The notes below the pieces were generated by a model. That model was given only the letters and a program-made list of their open reading frames with translations. It was not told the origin of the DNA and ran no database searches. Source: Geobacter sp. (lineage in GTDB: Bacteria > Desulfobacterota > Desulfuromonadia > Geobacterales > DSM-12255). Taken from it: DNA of 21,862 nucleotides. Numbering within the stretch: position 1 is the stretch's first letter; each line of letters starts with the position of its first letter. A program made the position numbers and the translations under genes. Location of the stretch: the NCBI GenBank assembly GCA_012026855.1, contig VEOV01000355.1, forward strand, positions 1 to 21,862, written 5' to 3'. Of the stretch, positions 15,380 to 21,862 are shown in pieces.

Positions 15380-15404
15380 CATTCATTCCTGCTACCCTTG
15401 CCGG

Positions 15405-15746
15405 TCAAGCCGCTTTCAGCATAAAATCCACGTGAACCGCATCGTATGGGAAGACGATCTGGCCTTTTTCGGTCTTCTGCAGCAACCCAGCGTTCAGCAG
15501 TGCGTGAATGTCCCCGTGAACCGCCTTGACATCCCTATGCAAGCGGCGGGCAGCTTCACGGATCGTCATTGGTCCGGCGCCGGTCATGACTTTCAGCAGT
15601 TCCCAGCGTTTGCCGGAAACAACCTTGAATAACAGTTCCGGCGACTCAAAGCTGATGAATTCTCCTTGCGGCTCTCCGTCAAATGCCCGCAGAAAACGAC
15701 TGTTCAGCTGTTCACGGGAACAGACTTCTAAAGTTACGCTATTCAT
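15405..15746 (-). CDS. TumA-like antitoxin: HVO_A0114-family HTH DNA-binding protein
   Basis: A 113-aa protein with a winged-helix segment. The core RWELLKVMTGAGPMTIREAA continues into RRLHRDVKAVHGDIHALLNAGLL, then a beta-wing QIVFPYDAVHVDF. This matches the HVO_A0114-type putative DNA-binding family that is commonly paired with TumE toxins. It should bind and neutralise the toxin and autorepress the operon; the latter is inference. The ATG at 15746 is preferred because GGAGGT lies just upstream within the toxin gene and the coding sequences overlap by 8 nt. A longer in-frame extension to 15908 reads the toxin gene out of frame. Confidence 0.8.
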   Translation of the reverse strand: MNSVTLEVCSREQLNSRFLRAFDGEPQGEFISFESPELLFKVVSGKRWELLKVMTGAGPMTIREAARRLHRDVKAVHGDIHALLNAGLLQKTEKGQIVFPYDAVHVDFMLKAA

Positions 15747-16029
15747 GGGAGGACCTCCAATTGTCCACATCGTTCCAGAAGTCATTGAGAAGAAGTTGGG
15801 GAGAAATAAATTCGTAAGGGGACTCTTCCTCGCCATTGTGCTTGTGGCCCCCCTTGCCAGCCTCGTTGTCATAACGAAGGACACAAATACCATCCACCAC
15901 AAACGCAAGCCTGTACTTGAAAGGATGGCTGCTGCCGGAAACGGGCGAGGGTAAACGCCATACCACCAATTCTACAAAAGAGATTTCCGAAAGTGCATGT
16001 CGCTCGTTTAGTAGAAGTTTGGCATTCAT
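15739..16029 (-). CDS. TumE-family toxin (DUF6516)
   Basis: A 96-aa protein with the features of the TumE/DUF6516 family: EISFVELVVWRLPSPVSGSS, then HPFKYRLAFV, RYDNEAGKGGHKH and a C-terminal ESPYEFISPQLLLNDFWNDV. It lies directly upstream of, and overlaps by 8 nt, an HVO_A0114-type HTH antitoxin gene, the usual arrangement for this toxin-antitoxin pair. The molecular target is not readable from the sequence. The ATG at 16029 is chosen because the protein then begins at the conserved region and because the promoter is only 7 bp upstream. No ribosome-binding site precedes it, suggesting a leaderless or nearly leaderless mRNA. Confidence 0.8.
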   Translation of the reverse strand: MNAKLLLNERHALSEISFVELVVWRLPSPVSGSSHPFKYRLAFVVDGICVLRYDNEAGKGGHKHNGEEESPYEFISPQLLLNDFWNDVDNWRSSHE

Positions 16030-16036
16030 GTTGGAG

Positions 16037-16077
16037 AGAATAACAACAACCGCAAGTGTTGTCAATAACTACAACAC
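16037..16077 (-). promoter_or_regulatory. tumE-tumA promoter with overlapping operator
   Basis: Reading leftward, TTGACA (16065-16060), a 17-bp spacer and TATTCT (16042-16037) form a strong sigma70 promoter. Only 7 bp separate the -10 from the TumE ATG (16029). An inverted repeat GTGTTGT (16056-16062) with ACAACAC (16071-16077) overlaps the -35 box, a likely site for autorepression by the HTH antitoxin. Confidence 0.65.
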
Positions 16078-16117
16078 ATTTCTGTTATTCATTCTTGCAC
16101 TATGGTGCGGAGCGCTA

Positions 16118-16126
16118 TGCTATAAT
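16118..16126 (+). promoter_or_regulatory. Extended -10 promoter for the VOC gene
   Basis: TGC-TATAAT is an exact extended -10 element about 47 bp upstream of the VOC start codon. The best -35 candidate, TTGCAC, is 20 bp away, so the extended -10 probably compensates. It is divergent from the tumE promoter. Confidence 0.55.
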
Positions 16127-16172
16127 TTTGAGACAAAGGATGTGCATAACACGTCAATCCAGGAGGTGTGAC

Positions 16173-16658
16173 ATGAATACACCTGCAAAGAATACGGTTT
16201 GCCTTTGGTATGATGGCGATGCCGAAGAGGCGGCGCGGTTTTATGCAGCGACTTTTCCCGATTCCTCCGTTGGCGCGGTGCACTACGCGCCGGCAGATTA
16301 TCCGGCCGGGAAGAAGGGGGATGCGCTGACGGTCGAGTTCACGGTGCTTGGGATTCCTTGTCTCGGGATCAATGGTGGCCCCGGGGGCAAGCATAGCTGG
16401 GCCTTCTCGTTTCAGGTGGCTACTGCTGACCAGGCCGAAACCGATCGTTACTGGAATGCCATCGTCAATAACGGCGGCGAGGAGAATCCTTGCGGTTGGT
16501 GCAAGGACAAGTGGGGCCTGTTCTGGCAGATTACGCCGCTGGCCCTGACGCAGGCGGTAAGCGATCCCGACCCGGTTGCTGCCAAGCGGGCATTTGAAGC
16601 AATGATGACTATGAAAAAGATCGACATCGCGGCCATCGCAGCGGCGCGCCGCGGCTGA
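16173..16658 (+). CDS. VOC-superfamily protein (PhnB / 3-dmu-9_3-mt-like)
   Basis: A 161-aa protein of the PhnB-like VOC (glyoxalase/bleomycin-resistance) family, as shown by NTVCLWYDGDAEEAARFYAA, TVEFTVLGIPCLGINGG, HSWAFSFQV and CGWCKDKWGLFWQITP. A C-terminal tail AKRAFEAMMTMKKIDIAAI is also typical. These small proteins form domain-swapped dimers with metal-dependent active sites. Their substrates are mostly unknown, and annotation as a ubiquinone methyltransferase in some databases is not reliable. The ATG at 16173 follows AGGAGGTG and replaces a longer open frame starting at 16056. It is followed 24 bp later by the methyltransferase-like gene and may be co-transcribed with it. Confidence 0.82.
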   Translation: MNTPAKNTVCLWYDGDAEEAARFYAATFPDSSVGAVHYAPADYPAGKKGDALTVEFTVLGIPCLGINGGPGGKHSWAFSFQVATADQAETDRYWNAIVNNGGEENPCGWCKDKWGLFWQITPLALTQAVSDPDPVAAKRAFEAMMTMKKIDIAAIAAARRG

Positions 16659-16682
16659 TGCGGTAACTTTACAGGGGTATTA

Positions 16683-17357
16683 ATGATTCCATGGGAATTG
16701 ATCGATAGTGCGCCGGTGCCGGGGAGTGACCGGGAACTGCGGCTTTACCGGCGGGGCGGGGAGTTTTCCATCCGGCTGCCGGACTGTGAGCTGATGAACA
16801 GCCGGATGCACGGCTCGGAAGAGTCGTTGGCCGAGCTGGTCTGTGAGCGGCTTGCCAGACTGGAAGCGCCGCGGATGCTCATTGGCGGGCTCGGCATGGG
16901 CTTTACCACCATGGCAGCCCTGCGCAATCTCAATGGGGCGGCGCAGCTGGTGGTGGCAGAACTGGTGCCCAAGGTGGTGGCGTGGAACCGTGACCAGTTG
17001 GCAGAGCTGGCCGGCAACCCGCTGGCCGACCCCAGGGTGACGGTGCGCGAGGCTGATGTCTGCCGGGTGATCATGGAGGAGAAACGGGCCTGGGATGCCA
17101 TCCTGCTGGATGTGGACAATGGCCCGGACGGGCTGACCAGCAGCGAGAACGACGTACTTTACGGCCCGACCGGCCTGACCGCGGCCTTTTGCGCCCTTCG
17201 TCCCGGCGGGCTGCTGGCAGTCTGGTCGGTGGCCGCTGCACCGGCTTTCACCAAGCGCCTGCGCCAGACCGGCTTCGTGGCCGAGGAGGTCACGGTGCGG
17301 GCCCGCGGCAAACGTGGCGGCCGCCATGTCATCTGGCTGGCCCGGCGGGCTGGATGA
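16683..17357 (+). CDS. SpeE-like SAM-dependent methyltransferase / spermidine synthase-like protein
   Basis: A 224-aa Rossmann-fold protein. The SAM or decarboxy-SAM binding loop is MLIGGLGMGFTTMAAL (65-80). A following acidic strand is VVAELVPKVVAWNRD (90-104), and the motif IV-like segment is DAILLDVDNGPDGL (138-151). A later GGLLAVWSVAA strand completes the fold. The arrangement resembles spermidine synthase-like proteins, but the protein is shorter than true SpeE (about 280 aa). A polyamine role is therefore not supported and methyl transfer is equally likely. An AGGGG ribosome-binding site precedes the ATG. It ends tail-to-tail with the RelE/ParE toxin gene (47 bp apart). Base composition is GC-rich, like the core genes. 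Confidence 0.65.
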   Translation: MIPWELIDSAPVPGSDRELRLYRRGGEFSIRLPDCELMNSRMHGSEESLAELVCERLARLEAPRMLIGGLGMGFTTMAALRNLNGAAQLVVAELVPKVVAWNRDQLAELAGNPLADPRVTVREADVCRVIMEEKRAWDAILLDVDNGPDGLTSSENDVLYGPTGLTAAFCALRPGGLLAVWSVAAAPAFTKRLRQTGFVAEEVTVRARGKRGGRHVIWLARRAG

Positions 17358-17404
17358 ATTTCGATGCGGCCCGGCTGGTTAATTTGACAGTTCTTCAGAA
17401 ATCG

Positions 17405-17701
17405 TCAGTGCCTTTGCTGCCACCGTTTTGGATTTCGTTTGACGTGAAAAAAGGCGAGAACGACAATATGGGGTTTTTCAACAAGATAAAAAACACCATA
17501 TGGAAAGCGATGCAAAAGCGCCCTGCGGACATTCTTATGAATTTTGGCAAACTGAAGAGGGTTGCGGGCAATGGCGTGAACAGCTGCATCGACGGAAATC
17601 AGAAACTCAGAGCCAAGTCCTCGCATGCGCTCTTCGTACCAGTCAAAGGCCTCCGCTAGTTCTGATTCTGCTTCTGGCCGTATGACCAGCTCGTACTTCA
17701 T
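17405..17701 (-). CDS. RelE/ParE-family type II toxin
   Basis: A 98-aa protein with the RelE/ParE fold signature. It has an N-terminal strand YELVIRPEAESELAEAFDWY, then a helix-rich middle. The C-terminal strands read RRALLHRFPYGVFYLVE and IVVLAFFHVKRNPKRW. The H-x4-P-x-RW ending is common in this family. Such toxins inhibit translation by ribosome-dependent mRNA cleavage (RelE) or act on gyrase (ParE); sequence alone does not decide which. Its ATG overlaps the antitoxin stop by 4 nt (ATGA), so translation is coupled and the antitoxin is made first. Confidence 0.87.
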   Translation of the reverse strand: MKYELVIRPEAESELAEAFDWYEERMRGLGSEFLISVDAAVHAIARNPLQFAKIHKNVRRALLHRFPYGVFYLVEKPHIVVLAFFHVKRNPKRWQQRH

Positions 17702-17916
17702 GTTCGGCTGAGAATCCGCTCACGCACTGCTGACCATGGCGAACCGGCATCCGGATTTTTGTGATAGGCATCGAGGCGAAGCTCCAATTCTTCCTCTTGA
17801 TGAGTAGTCAGAGCAACCTCTTCCGGAACCTCGGCGATGCTGGCCCAGATATCTTCCACAAGCAGAATCCGCTCCGGTACACTCAAGCTGAGAATATCCT
17901 TGGCTACAGAACCCAT
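17698..17916 (-). CDS. Addiction-module antitoxin (putative addiction module component family)
   Basis: A 72-aa acidic protein that fits the addiction-module component family: MGSVAKDILSLSVPERILLV, then EDIWASIAEVPEEVALT and EELELRLDAYHKNPDAGSPW. It precedes and overlaps a RelE/ParE toxin gene. It should bind and neutralise the toxin. The ATG at 17916 is chosen because AAAGGAG lies 7 nt upstream. A start seven codons earlier lies upstream of this site and has no ribosome-binding site of its own. A promoter probably lies in the 161 bp between this start and the divergent histidine kinase gene, but no convincing -35/-10 pair was found. Confidence 0.85.
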   Translation of the reverse strand: MGSVAKDILSLSVPERILLVEDIWASIAEVPEEVALTTHQEEELELRLDAYHKNPDAGSPWSAVRERILSRT

Positions 17917-18077
17917 AGCACTCTCCTTTTGTGGCAAGTAAGCATGCTGATTTATACACTACTCGTCCCCAGCCGCGCTACTATTTTAACATGTCAACCA
18001 CTTACAAGAGATTGTAGAAAATCGGAAATGGGGATATAGGTAGAAAATATCTGCCTTCCGGCTCAGATTGCCGGTAA

Positions 18078-19850
18078 ATGGGGCTTATGACTGCTACCTG
18101 TAAAAAATATCTCCAGATGCTCTGCCTGGCAGTGACCCTGCTGGCACTGCTGGCCAACAGCACCTCTGCTGAGCCGGCCCCGGCCGATTACAGTGAGACC
18201 GGCAGCTATGACAAACCGGTGATCGTCGGCGGCGACCGGGCCTATCCCCCCTACGAGTTCATTGACAAGGACGGCCAGCCGGCCGGTTACAACGTTGACC
18301 TGACCAGGGCCATTGCCGAAGTCATGGGGATGAAGGTCGAGTTCAGGTTCGGTGCCTGGTCCGATATGCGTTCCGGCCTGAAGCAGGGGACGATCCAGAT
18401 CCTCCAGGGGATCTCCTATTCCGATGTCCGGGCCGATACGGTCGACTTTTCTCCCCCCCACACCATTGTCCACCACGCCATTTTTGCCCGGAAGGATTCG
18501 CCGCCGGTCACCACCCTGGAGGAGCTGCGGGGCAAGCAGGTCATTGTCTTTCGAGACGGCATCATGCATGAAGTGTTGAGCCGCATGGGGTTCGGTAAAG
18601 ACCTGGTGCTCACCCCGACCCCGTCCGAGGCGCTGCGCCTGCTGGCTTCGGGGCAGCATGACTATGCCGTGGTGGCCATGCTGCCGGGGATGTACCTGAT
18701 CCGGGAGCTGCGGTTGACCAATCTGGTGCCGGTCTCCAAGGCGGTCATCAGCCAGCAGTACTGTTACGGCGTTGCCAAGGGGAACAGTGAGCTGCTGGCC
18801 CGCTTCAACGAGGGCTTGGCCATCCTCCACAAGACCGGGCAGTACAAGCCGATCTACGACAAGTGGCTCGGCGCCAATGACCCACCCAGGGTGACGAAAG
18901 ATACGGCCATCAAGTACGGCGCCATGATCCTTGTGCCCCTGCTGGCAATCCTGGCGGTGACTGTCCTCTGGTCCCGGACCCTGCAGATCCGGGTCGAGGC
19001 GCGGACCACCGAGCTGGCCCAGGAGGTGGCGGAGCGTAACAAGGCGCTGGAAGAGCTGCGCCGCCACCAGGACAAGCTGGTCCAGGCCGACAAGCTGGCC
19101 TCCCTCGGTACCCTGGTTTCCGGCGTGGCCCACGAGATCAACAACCCCAACGGCCTGATGCTGCTTGACATCCCGATCCTCAAAAGGGTACATGACGATG
19201 CCGAAGAGCTGCTGGAAAACCATTTCCACGACCATGGCGACTTCATGCTGGGCGGAGTCCCCTATTCGGAGATGCGCAGCGAGATTCCGCGCATCCTGGA
19301 GGAGATGCAGGACAGCGCCAAGCGGATCAAGCGGATTGTCAACGACCTCAAGGATTTTGCCCGGCGTGACGATGCCGGAGAAAAAGAGCTGCTCGATATC
19401 AATGCCACGGTACAGACGGCGCTGCGGCTGGTTGATCCGACCATCCGCTCGGCCACCAGGCATTTCAGCGCGACCTATGGCGACCATCTCCCGAAGATCC
19501 TAGGCAATGGCCAGCGGATCGAGCAGGTGATTGTCAACCTGGTGCTCAATGCCTGCCAGGCCCTGCCGGACATGGAACGGGGGGTGTTTCTGACCACCGG
19601 CTTCGACCGGGAGCTGCGGGCGGTAATCATCCAGATCAGGGACGAAGGGGTCGGCATTGCCGAGGAGCATCTGCAGCACCTGTTTGACCCGTTCTTTACC
19701 ACCAAGCGGGACAGCGGCGGCACCGGGCTCGGGCTGTCGGTTTCCGCGGGGATCGTCAAGGAGCATGGCGGTACCCTGCTGTTTGCATCTGCACCGGGGG
19801 AGGGGACGACGGTAACGCTGTCTTTCCCTCTGCCCCAAAGGAATGGCTGA
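18078..19850 (+). CDS. Sensor histidine kinase with periplasmic SBP_bac_3 ligand-binding domain
   Basis: A 590-aa inner-membrane kinase. A signal peptide (about 1-31) leads into a periplasmic solute-binding family 3 domain (about 45-268, with VGGDRAYPPYEFIDKDGQPAG and a YKPIYDKWLG end). This is followed by one membrane helix (281-298), a coiled-coil linker, a HisKA box with ASLGTLVSGVAHEINNPNG (phospho-acceptor H352) and an HATPase domain: N box NLVLNACQAL (487-496), DEGVGI (522-527) and GGTGLGLSV (547-555). The sensor type usually binds amino acids or other small organic solutes; the ligand here is unknown. The stop lies 1 bp before the response-regulator start, so they are a cognate pair. 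A hairpin (CCGGC 18058-18062, GCCGG 18070-18074) sits just before the ATG. MTATCKK at 18087 is an alternative start. Confidence 0.9.
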   Translation: MGLMTATCKKYLQMLCLAVTLLALLANSTSAEPAPADYSETGSYDKPVIVGGDRAYPPYEFIDKDGQPAGYNVDLTRAIAEVMGMKVEFRFGAWSDMRSGLKQGTIQILQGISYSDVRADTVDFSPPHTIVHHAIFARKDSPPVTTLEELRGKQVIVFRDGIMHEVLSRMGFGKDLVLTPTPSEALRLLASGQHDYAVVAMLPGMYLIRELRLTNLVPVSKAVISQQYCYGVAKGNSELLARFNEGLAILHKTGQYKPIYDKWLGANDPPRVTKDTAIKYGAMILVPLLAILAVTVLWSRTLQIRVEARTTELAQEVAERNKALEELRRHQDKLVQADKLASLGTLVSGVAHEINNPNGLMLLDIPILKRVHDDAEELLENHFHDHGDFMLGGVPYSEMRSEIPRILEEMQDSAKRIKRIVNDLKDFARRDDAGEKELLDINATVQTALRLVDPTIRSATRHFSATYGDHLPKILGNGQRIEQVIVNLVLNACQALPDMERGVFLTTGFDRELRAVIIQIRDEGVGIAEEHLQHLFDPFFTTKRDSGGTGLGLSVSAGIVKEHGGTLLFASAPGEGTTVTLSFPLPQRNG

Positions 19851-19851
19851 T

Positions 19852-21258
19852 ATGAAAACAAATGCCTATCCCGGTTTCGGTATTCTGCTGGTTGACGACG
19901 AACCGGCCTGGCTCAGCTCCTTTTCCCTGACCCTGAAGAGCTGTGCCGGCATCAACAACCTGCACACCTGCCAGGACAGCCGCCAGGTCATGGCGCTGCT
20001 GGCCAAGGGTGACATCGGCCTGGTGCTGCTCGACCTGACCATGCCCCACATGTCGGGGGAGGCGTTGCTGGCGGAGATCCGCGAACAGCACCCGGAGATT
20101 ATGACCATCATCATCAGCGGCATGAACCAGCTGGAGACGGCGGTCAGCTGCATGCGGCTCGGGGCGTTCGACTATTTCGTCAAGACCGACGAAGAGGACC
20201 GCCTGGTGGGGGGGGTGCTGCGGGCGATCCGGGTGCAGGAGCTGCAGCACGAGTTCCGCACCATGTCGGACCGGCTGCTCTCCCGGGATCTGCAGCATCC
20301 GGAAGCGTTCATCGACATCGTCACCTCGGACCGGGGGATGCACGATATTTTTACCTACGTGGAGGCGGTAGCCCCCAGCCACCAGCCGCTGCTGATTACC
20401 GGCGAAAGCGGCGTCGGCAAAGAGCTGTTTGCCCGGGCCGTCCATAAGCTGAGCGGCTGCAGCGGTCCGCTGGTTGCGGTAAACGTCGCCGGGCTGGATG
20501 ATACCGTCTTTGCCGATACCCTCTTCGGCCATGTGCGTGGCGCCTATACCGGTGCTGACCAGATGCGCCCCGGCATGATCGAGCAGGCGGTGGACGGCAC
20601 CCTCTTTCTGGACGAGATCGGCGACCTGAGCATCTCCTCCCAGGTGAAGCTACTGCGGCTGCTGCAGGAGGGGGAGTATTTCCCCCTGGGGAGCGACCGC
20701 CCCAAGCGGATCAAGGCCCGCATCGTTGTGGCCACCCACTGCGACCTGGCGGCTAAGGAGGCGGCCGGCACGTTCCGCCGCGATCTCTACTACCGGCTGA
20801 AGATCCATCATATCCAGATCCCGGCCCTGCGGGAAAGGACCGGTGATATCCCGCTCTTGCTGGACTACTTCCTCGGCGAGGCGGCCCGCTCCCTGGGCAA
20901 GCGGAAGCCGACCCCCCCCAAGGAGCTGGCCCAGATCCTGGCCACCTACAGCTTCCCCGGCAATGTGCGCGAACTGCGCGGCATGGTCCACAATGCCGTC
21001 AGCCTGCACAAGGAGCGGATCCTCTCCATGGAGACCTTCCTGAAAGCCATCGGCGCCGGCAAGACCGCGCCGGCCCCCATGCCCCGCAGCCAGAACCCGT
21101 TCACCACCTTCGAGCGTCTGCCCACCTTCGTGGAAGCGGCCGAGCTGCTGGTGGAAGAGGCCATCTCCCGGGCCAACGGCGGCCAGGCCATTGCCGCCCG
21201 CCTGCTGGGGATCTCCCCCCCGGCCCTCAACAAGCGGCTCAAGCTGGCGCGGAAATAG
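19852..21258 (+). CDS. NtrC-family sigma54-dependent response regulator
   Basis: A 468-aa three-domain activator. The receiver domain (about 8-125) has VDDEPAW and phospho-acceptor D61 in LLDLTMP. The AAA+ domain (about 150-370) has Walker A GESGVGKE (184-191), GAYTGA (230-235, the Tyr variant of GAFTGA that contacts sigma54), Walker B LFLDEIGD (251-258) and an arginine-rich RRDLYYRL segment. The Fis-type HTH is at the C-terminus (about 445-467). When phosphorylated by the upstream kinase it should activate RNA polymerase with sigma54. The start at 19852 is preferred over the overlapping ATG at 19843, because AAAGGA then has a 9-nt spacing instead of abutting the start codon. Targets are not evident; no clear -24/-12 promoter was found nearby. 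Confidence 0.92.
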   Translation: MKTNAYPGFGILLVDDEPAWLSSFSLTLKSCAGINNLHTCQDSRQVMALLAKGDIGLVLLDLTMPHMSGEALLAEIREQHPEIMTIIISGMNQLETAVSCMRLGAFDYFVKTDEEDRLVGGVLRAIRVQELQHEFRTMSDRLLSRDLQHPEAFIDIVTSDRGMHDIFTYVEAVAPSHQPLLITGESGVGKELFARAVHKLSGCSGPLVAVNVAGLDDTVFADTLFGHVRGAYTGADQMRPGMIEQAVDGTLFLDEIGDLSISSQVKLLRLLQEGEYFPLGSDRPKRIKARIVVATHCDLAAKEAAGTFRRDLYYRLKIHHIQIPALRERTGDIPLLLDYFLGEAARSLGKRKPTPPKELAQILATYSFPGNVRELRGMVHNAVSLHKERILSMETFLKAIGAGKTAPAPMPRSQNPFTTFERLPTFVEAAELLVEEAISRANGGQAIAARLLGISPPALNKRLKLARK

Positions 21259-21282
21259 CCTGCAGCCCGACCGCCGGAACCG

Positions 21283-21330
21283 TGCTATAATATGGGCATC
21301 ACAGAGATTGCCGCATATGTAGTTGCGGCA
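21283..21330 (+). promoter_or_regulatory. Extended -10 promoter and leader hairpin of the small membrane-protein gene
   Basis: TGC-TATAAT (21283-21291) is an exact extended -10 element. About 18 bp downstream a 7-bp stem TGCCGCA (21309-21315) with TGCGGCA (21324-21330) forms a leader hairpin. It lies between the promoter and the AAGGGGG ribosome-binding site of the small gene. No good -35 is seen. Confidence 0.5.
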
Positions 21331-21353
21331 GTCCGGGAAAGGGGGTTGCAATC

Positions 21354-21515
21354 ATGTCAGGCATCGGCTGGGAGTTCTTTGGCCTCAAATTCAGCTGGCT
21401 GCTCACCGCGCTGGTGACGCTGGTTCTCATGGTCACCACCATGTTGACGGCCCGTGACGAAGCCGGCAGGCATCGTGTTGATACCATGGCCGGCGACGAA
21501 GGTGAGGAGTGGTAG
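21354..21515 (+). CDS. Small single-pass membrane protein, 53 aa
   Basis: The 53-aa product reads MSGIGWEFFGLKFSWLLTAL, followed by VTLVLMVTTMLTARDEAGRH and then an acidic tail RVDTMAGDEGEEW. Residues 14-33 are a continuous hydrophobic helix. The charged tail after it would lie on one side of the inner membrane. It has its own extended -10 promoter, a purine-rich ribosome-binding site 8 nt before the ATG and an intrinsic terminator, so it is likely a real gene despite its size. No family is recognised. Its position after the two-component system may be coincidental. Confidence 0.6.
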   Translation: MSGIGWEFFGLKFSWLLTALVTLVLMVTTMLTARDEAGRHRVDTMAGDEGEEW

Positions 21516-21557
21516 TTTCTTATCGGGCGAAGTAGTCTATGCCCTCCAAAAAAATAT

Positions 21558-21595
21558 CAGGCCGTCCTCTTGCGGGGGCGGCCTGTTTCATTTTT
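21558..21595 (+). terminator. Intrinsic terminator after the small membrane-protein gene
   Basis: CAGGCCG (21558-21564) pairs with CGGCCTG (21579-21585) around a 14-nt loop, followed by GTTTCATTTTT. The T-run is interrupted but the GC-rich 7-bp stem and position 43 bp after the stop support termination. It would also end read-through from the two-component operon. Confidence 0.7.
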
Positions 21596-21603
21596 ATTAC
21601 GGT

Positions 21604-21760
21604 ATTCGCCCCTCGTCATTGCCCGTAAAGCGGTGCTTCGGGCGAATGGTGTTAACCATGGTTAACAGCCTTAACCTTGGTTAACACCGAATATCTACCC
21701 GTATTTTCATGAGGTTGTCGTTTCCCCGCCGCTCGAACCTTTCCCAAAGTTAACACCATT
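21604..21760. repeat. Cluster of GTTAAC-centred inverted repeats in the right-edge noncoding region
   Basis: The last 260 bp contain no gene. They hold a perfect 16-bp palindrome GTTAACCATGGTTAAC (21651-21666) and a near palindrome TTAACCTTGGTTAA (21671-21684). AATGGTGTTAAC (21645-21656) has an exact inverted copy, GTTAACACCATT, at 21749-21760. ATTCGCCC (21604-21611) and GGGCGAAT (21640-21647) form another inverted pair. This looks like a multi-site operator for a gene to the right of the window, or a small structured repeat. Confidence 0.5.
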
Positions 21761-21862
21761 CAGCAGCAAATCCCGGAATAAAACATTATTATCCATAATG
21801 ATATCAGTAACTTACGAGGTAAATGCCGAATTGGTATTCGTTTTGCTGATATGCCATTGCAT

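Noticed and set aside
15197..15382. 61-codon minus-strand open frame
   Set aside because: It begins inside the terminator stem and runs through REP-like sequence; there is no ribosome-binding site.
15739..16065. Longer TumE form starting at a TTG at 16065
   Set aside because: The TTG lies within the -35 box of the best promoter and lacks a ribosome-binding site. The ATG at 16029 fits the conserved start better.
16683..17357. Calling the Rossmann protein a true spermidine synthase
   Set aside because: It is about 60 aa shorter than SpeE, no polyamine-pathway partner is nearby, and the residues seen fit generic SAM binding.
18063..19487. 474-codon minus-strand open frame opposite the histidine kinase gene
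   Set aside because: The kinase motifs on the plus strand are all intact. The antisense product is compositionally odd and lacks motifs.

Overview
The window looks like a chromosome segment of a Geobacter-like member of the Desulfuromonadia (formerly Deltaproteobacteria). The grounds are the lactate/glycolate oxidation genes rich in FeS and CCG domains, a soluble HdrABC set, a sigma54 response regulator, and a GC-rich core interrupted by AT-richer accessory DNA. The genus is an inference; no rRNA or other marker gene is present.

Region 1 (1-10.1 kb) is a lactate-utilisation locus organised around a divergent promoter region (4684-5050). Leftward run lutC, a lutB-lutA (lldF-lldE) fusion, then hdrC, hdrB and the start of hdrA, which leaves the window. 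Rightward run lctP (lactate permease with an extra hydrophilic segment), a GlcD-type FAD D-lactate/glycolate dehydrogenase, and its GlcF-type FeS/CCG partner, closed by a strong intrinsic terminator at 10061-10087. Lactate would enter through LctP. The L-isomer would be oxidised by LutABC and the D-isomer by the GlcD/GlcF pair. The adjacent HdrCBA suggests, but does not prove, an electron-bifurcating or confurcating outlet. Two long imperfect palindromes (about 120 and 180 bp) fill the gaps on either side of the dehydrogenase gene.

Region 2 (10.1-18.0 kb) is accessory and visibly AT-richer in its first half. A consensus sigma70 promoter bracketed by three copies of a 14-bp palindrome drives a two-gene module: a 416-aa P-loop ATPase and a 1154-aa STAND-like ATPase with a winged helix and a long array of 43-aa TPR-like repeats. 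This is the best candidate here for a poorly described system, possibly defence or signalling. A noncoding stretch with REP-like debris follows. Next come a TumE/TumA toxin-antitoxin pair (minus strand) with an apparently near-leaderless toxin promoter, a VOC/PhnB-like protein, a SpeE-like putative methyltransferase, and a RelE/ParE toxin with an addiction-module antitoxin (minus strand).

Region 3 (18.0-21.9 kb) returns to GC-rich core DNA. It holds a two-component system, with a histidine kinase carrying a periplasmic SBP_bac_3 sensor and an NtrC-type sigma54 activator, then a 53-aa single-pass membrane protein with its own promoter and terminator. The last 250 bp are noncoding and carry a cluster of GTTAAC-centred inverted repeats.
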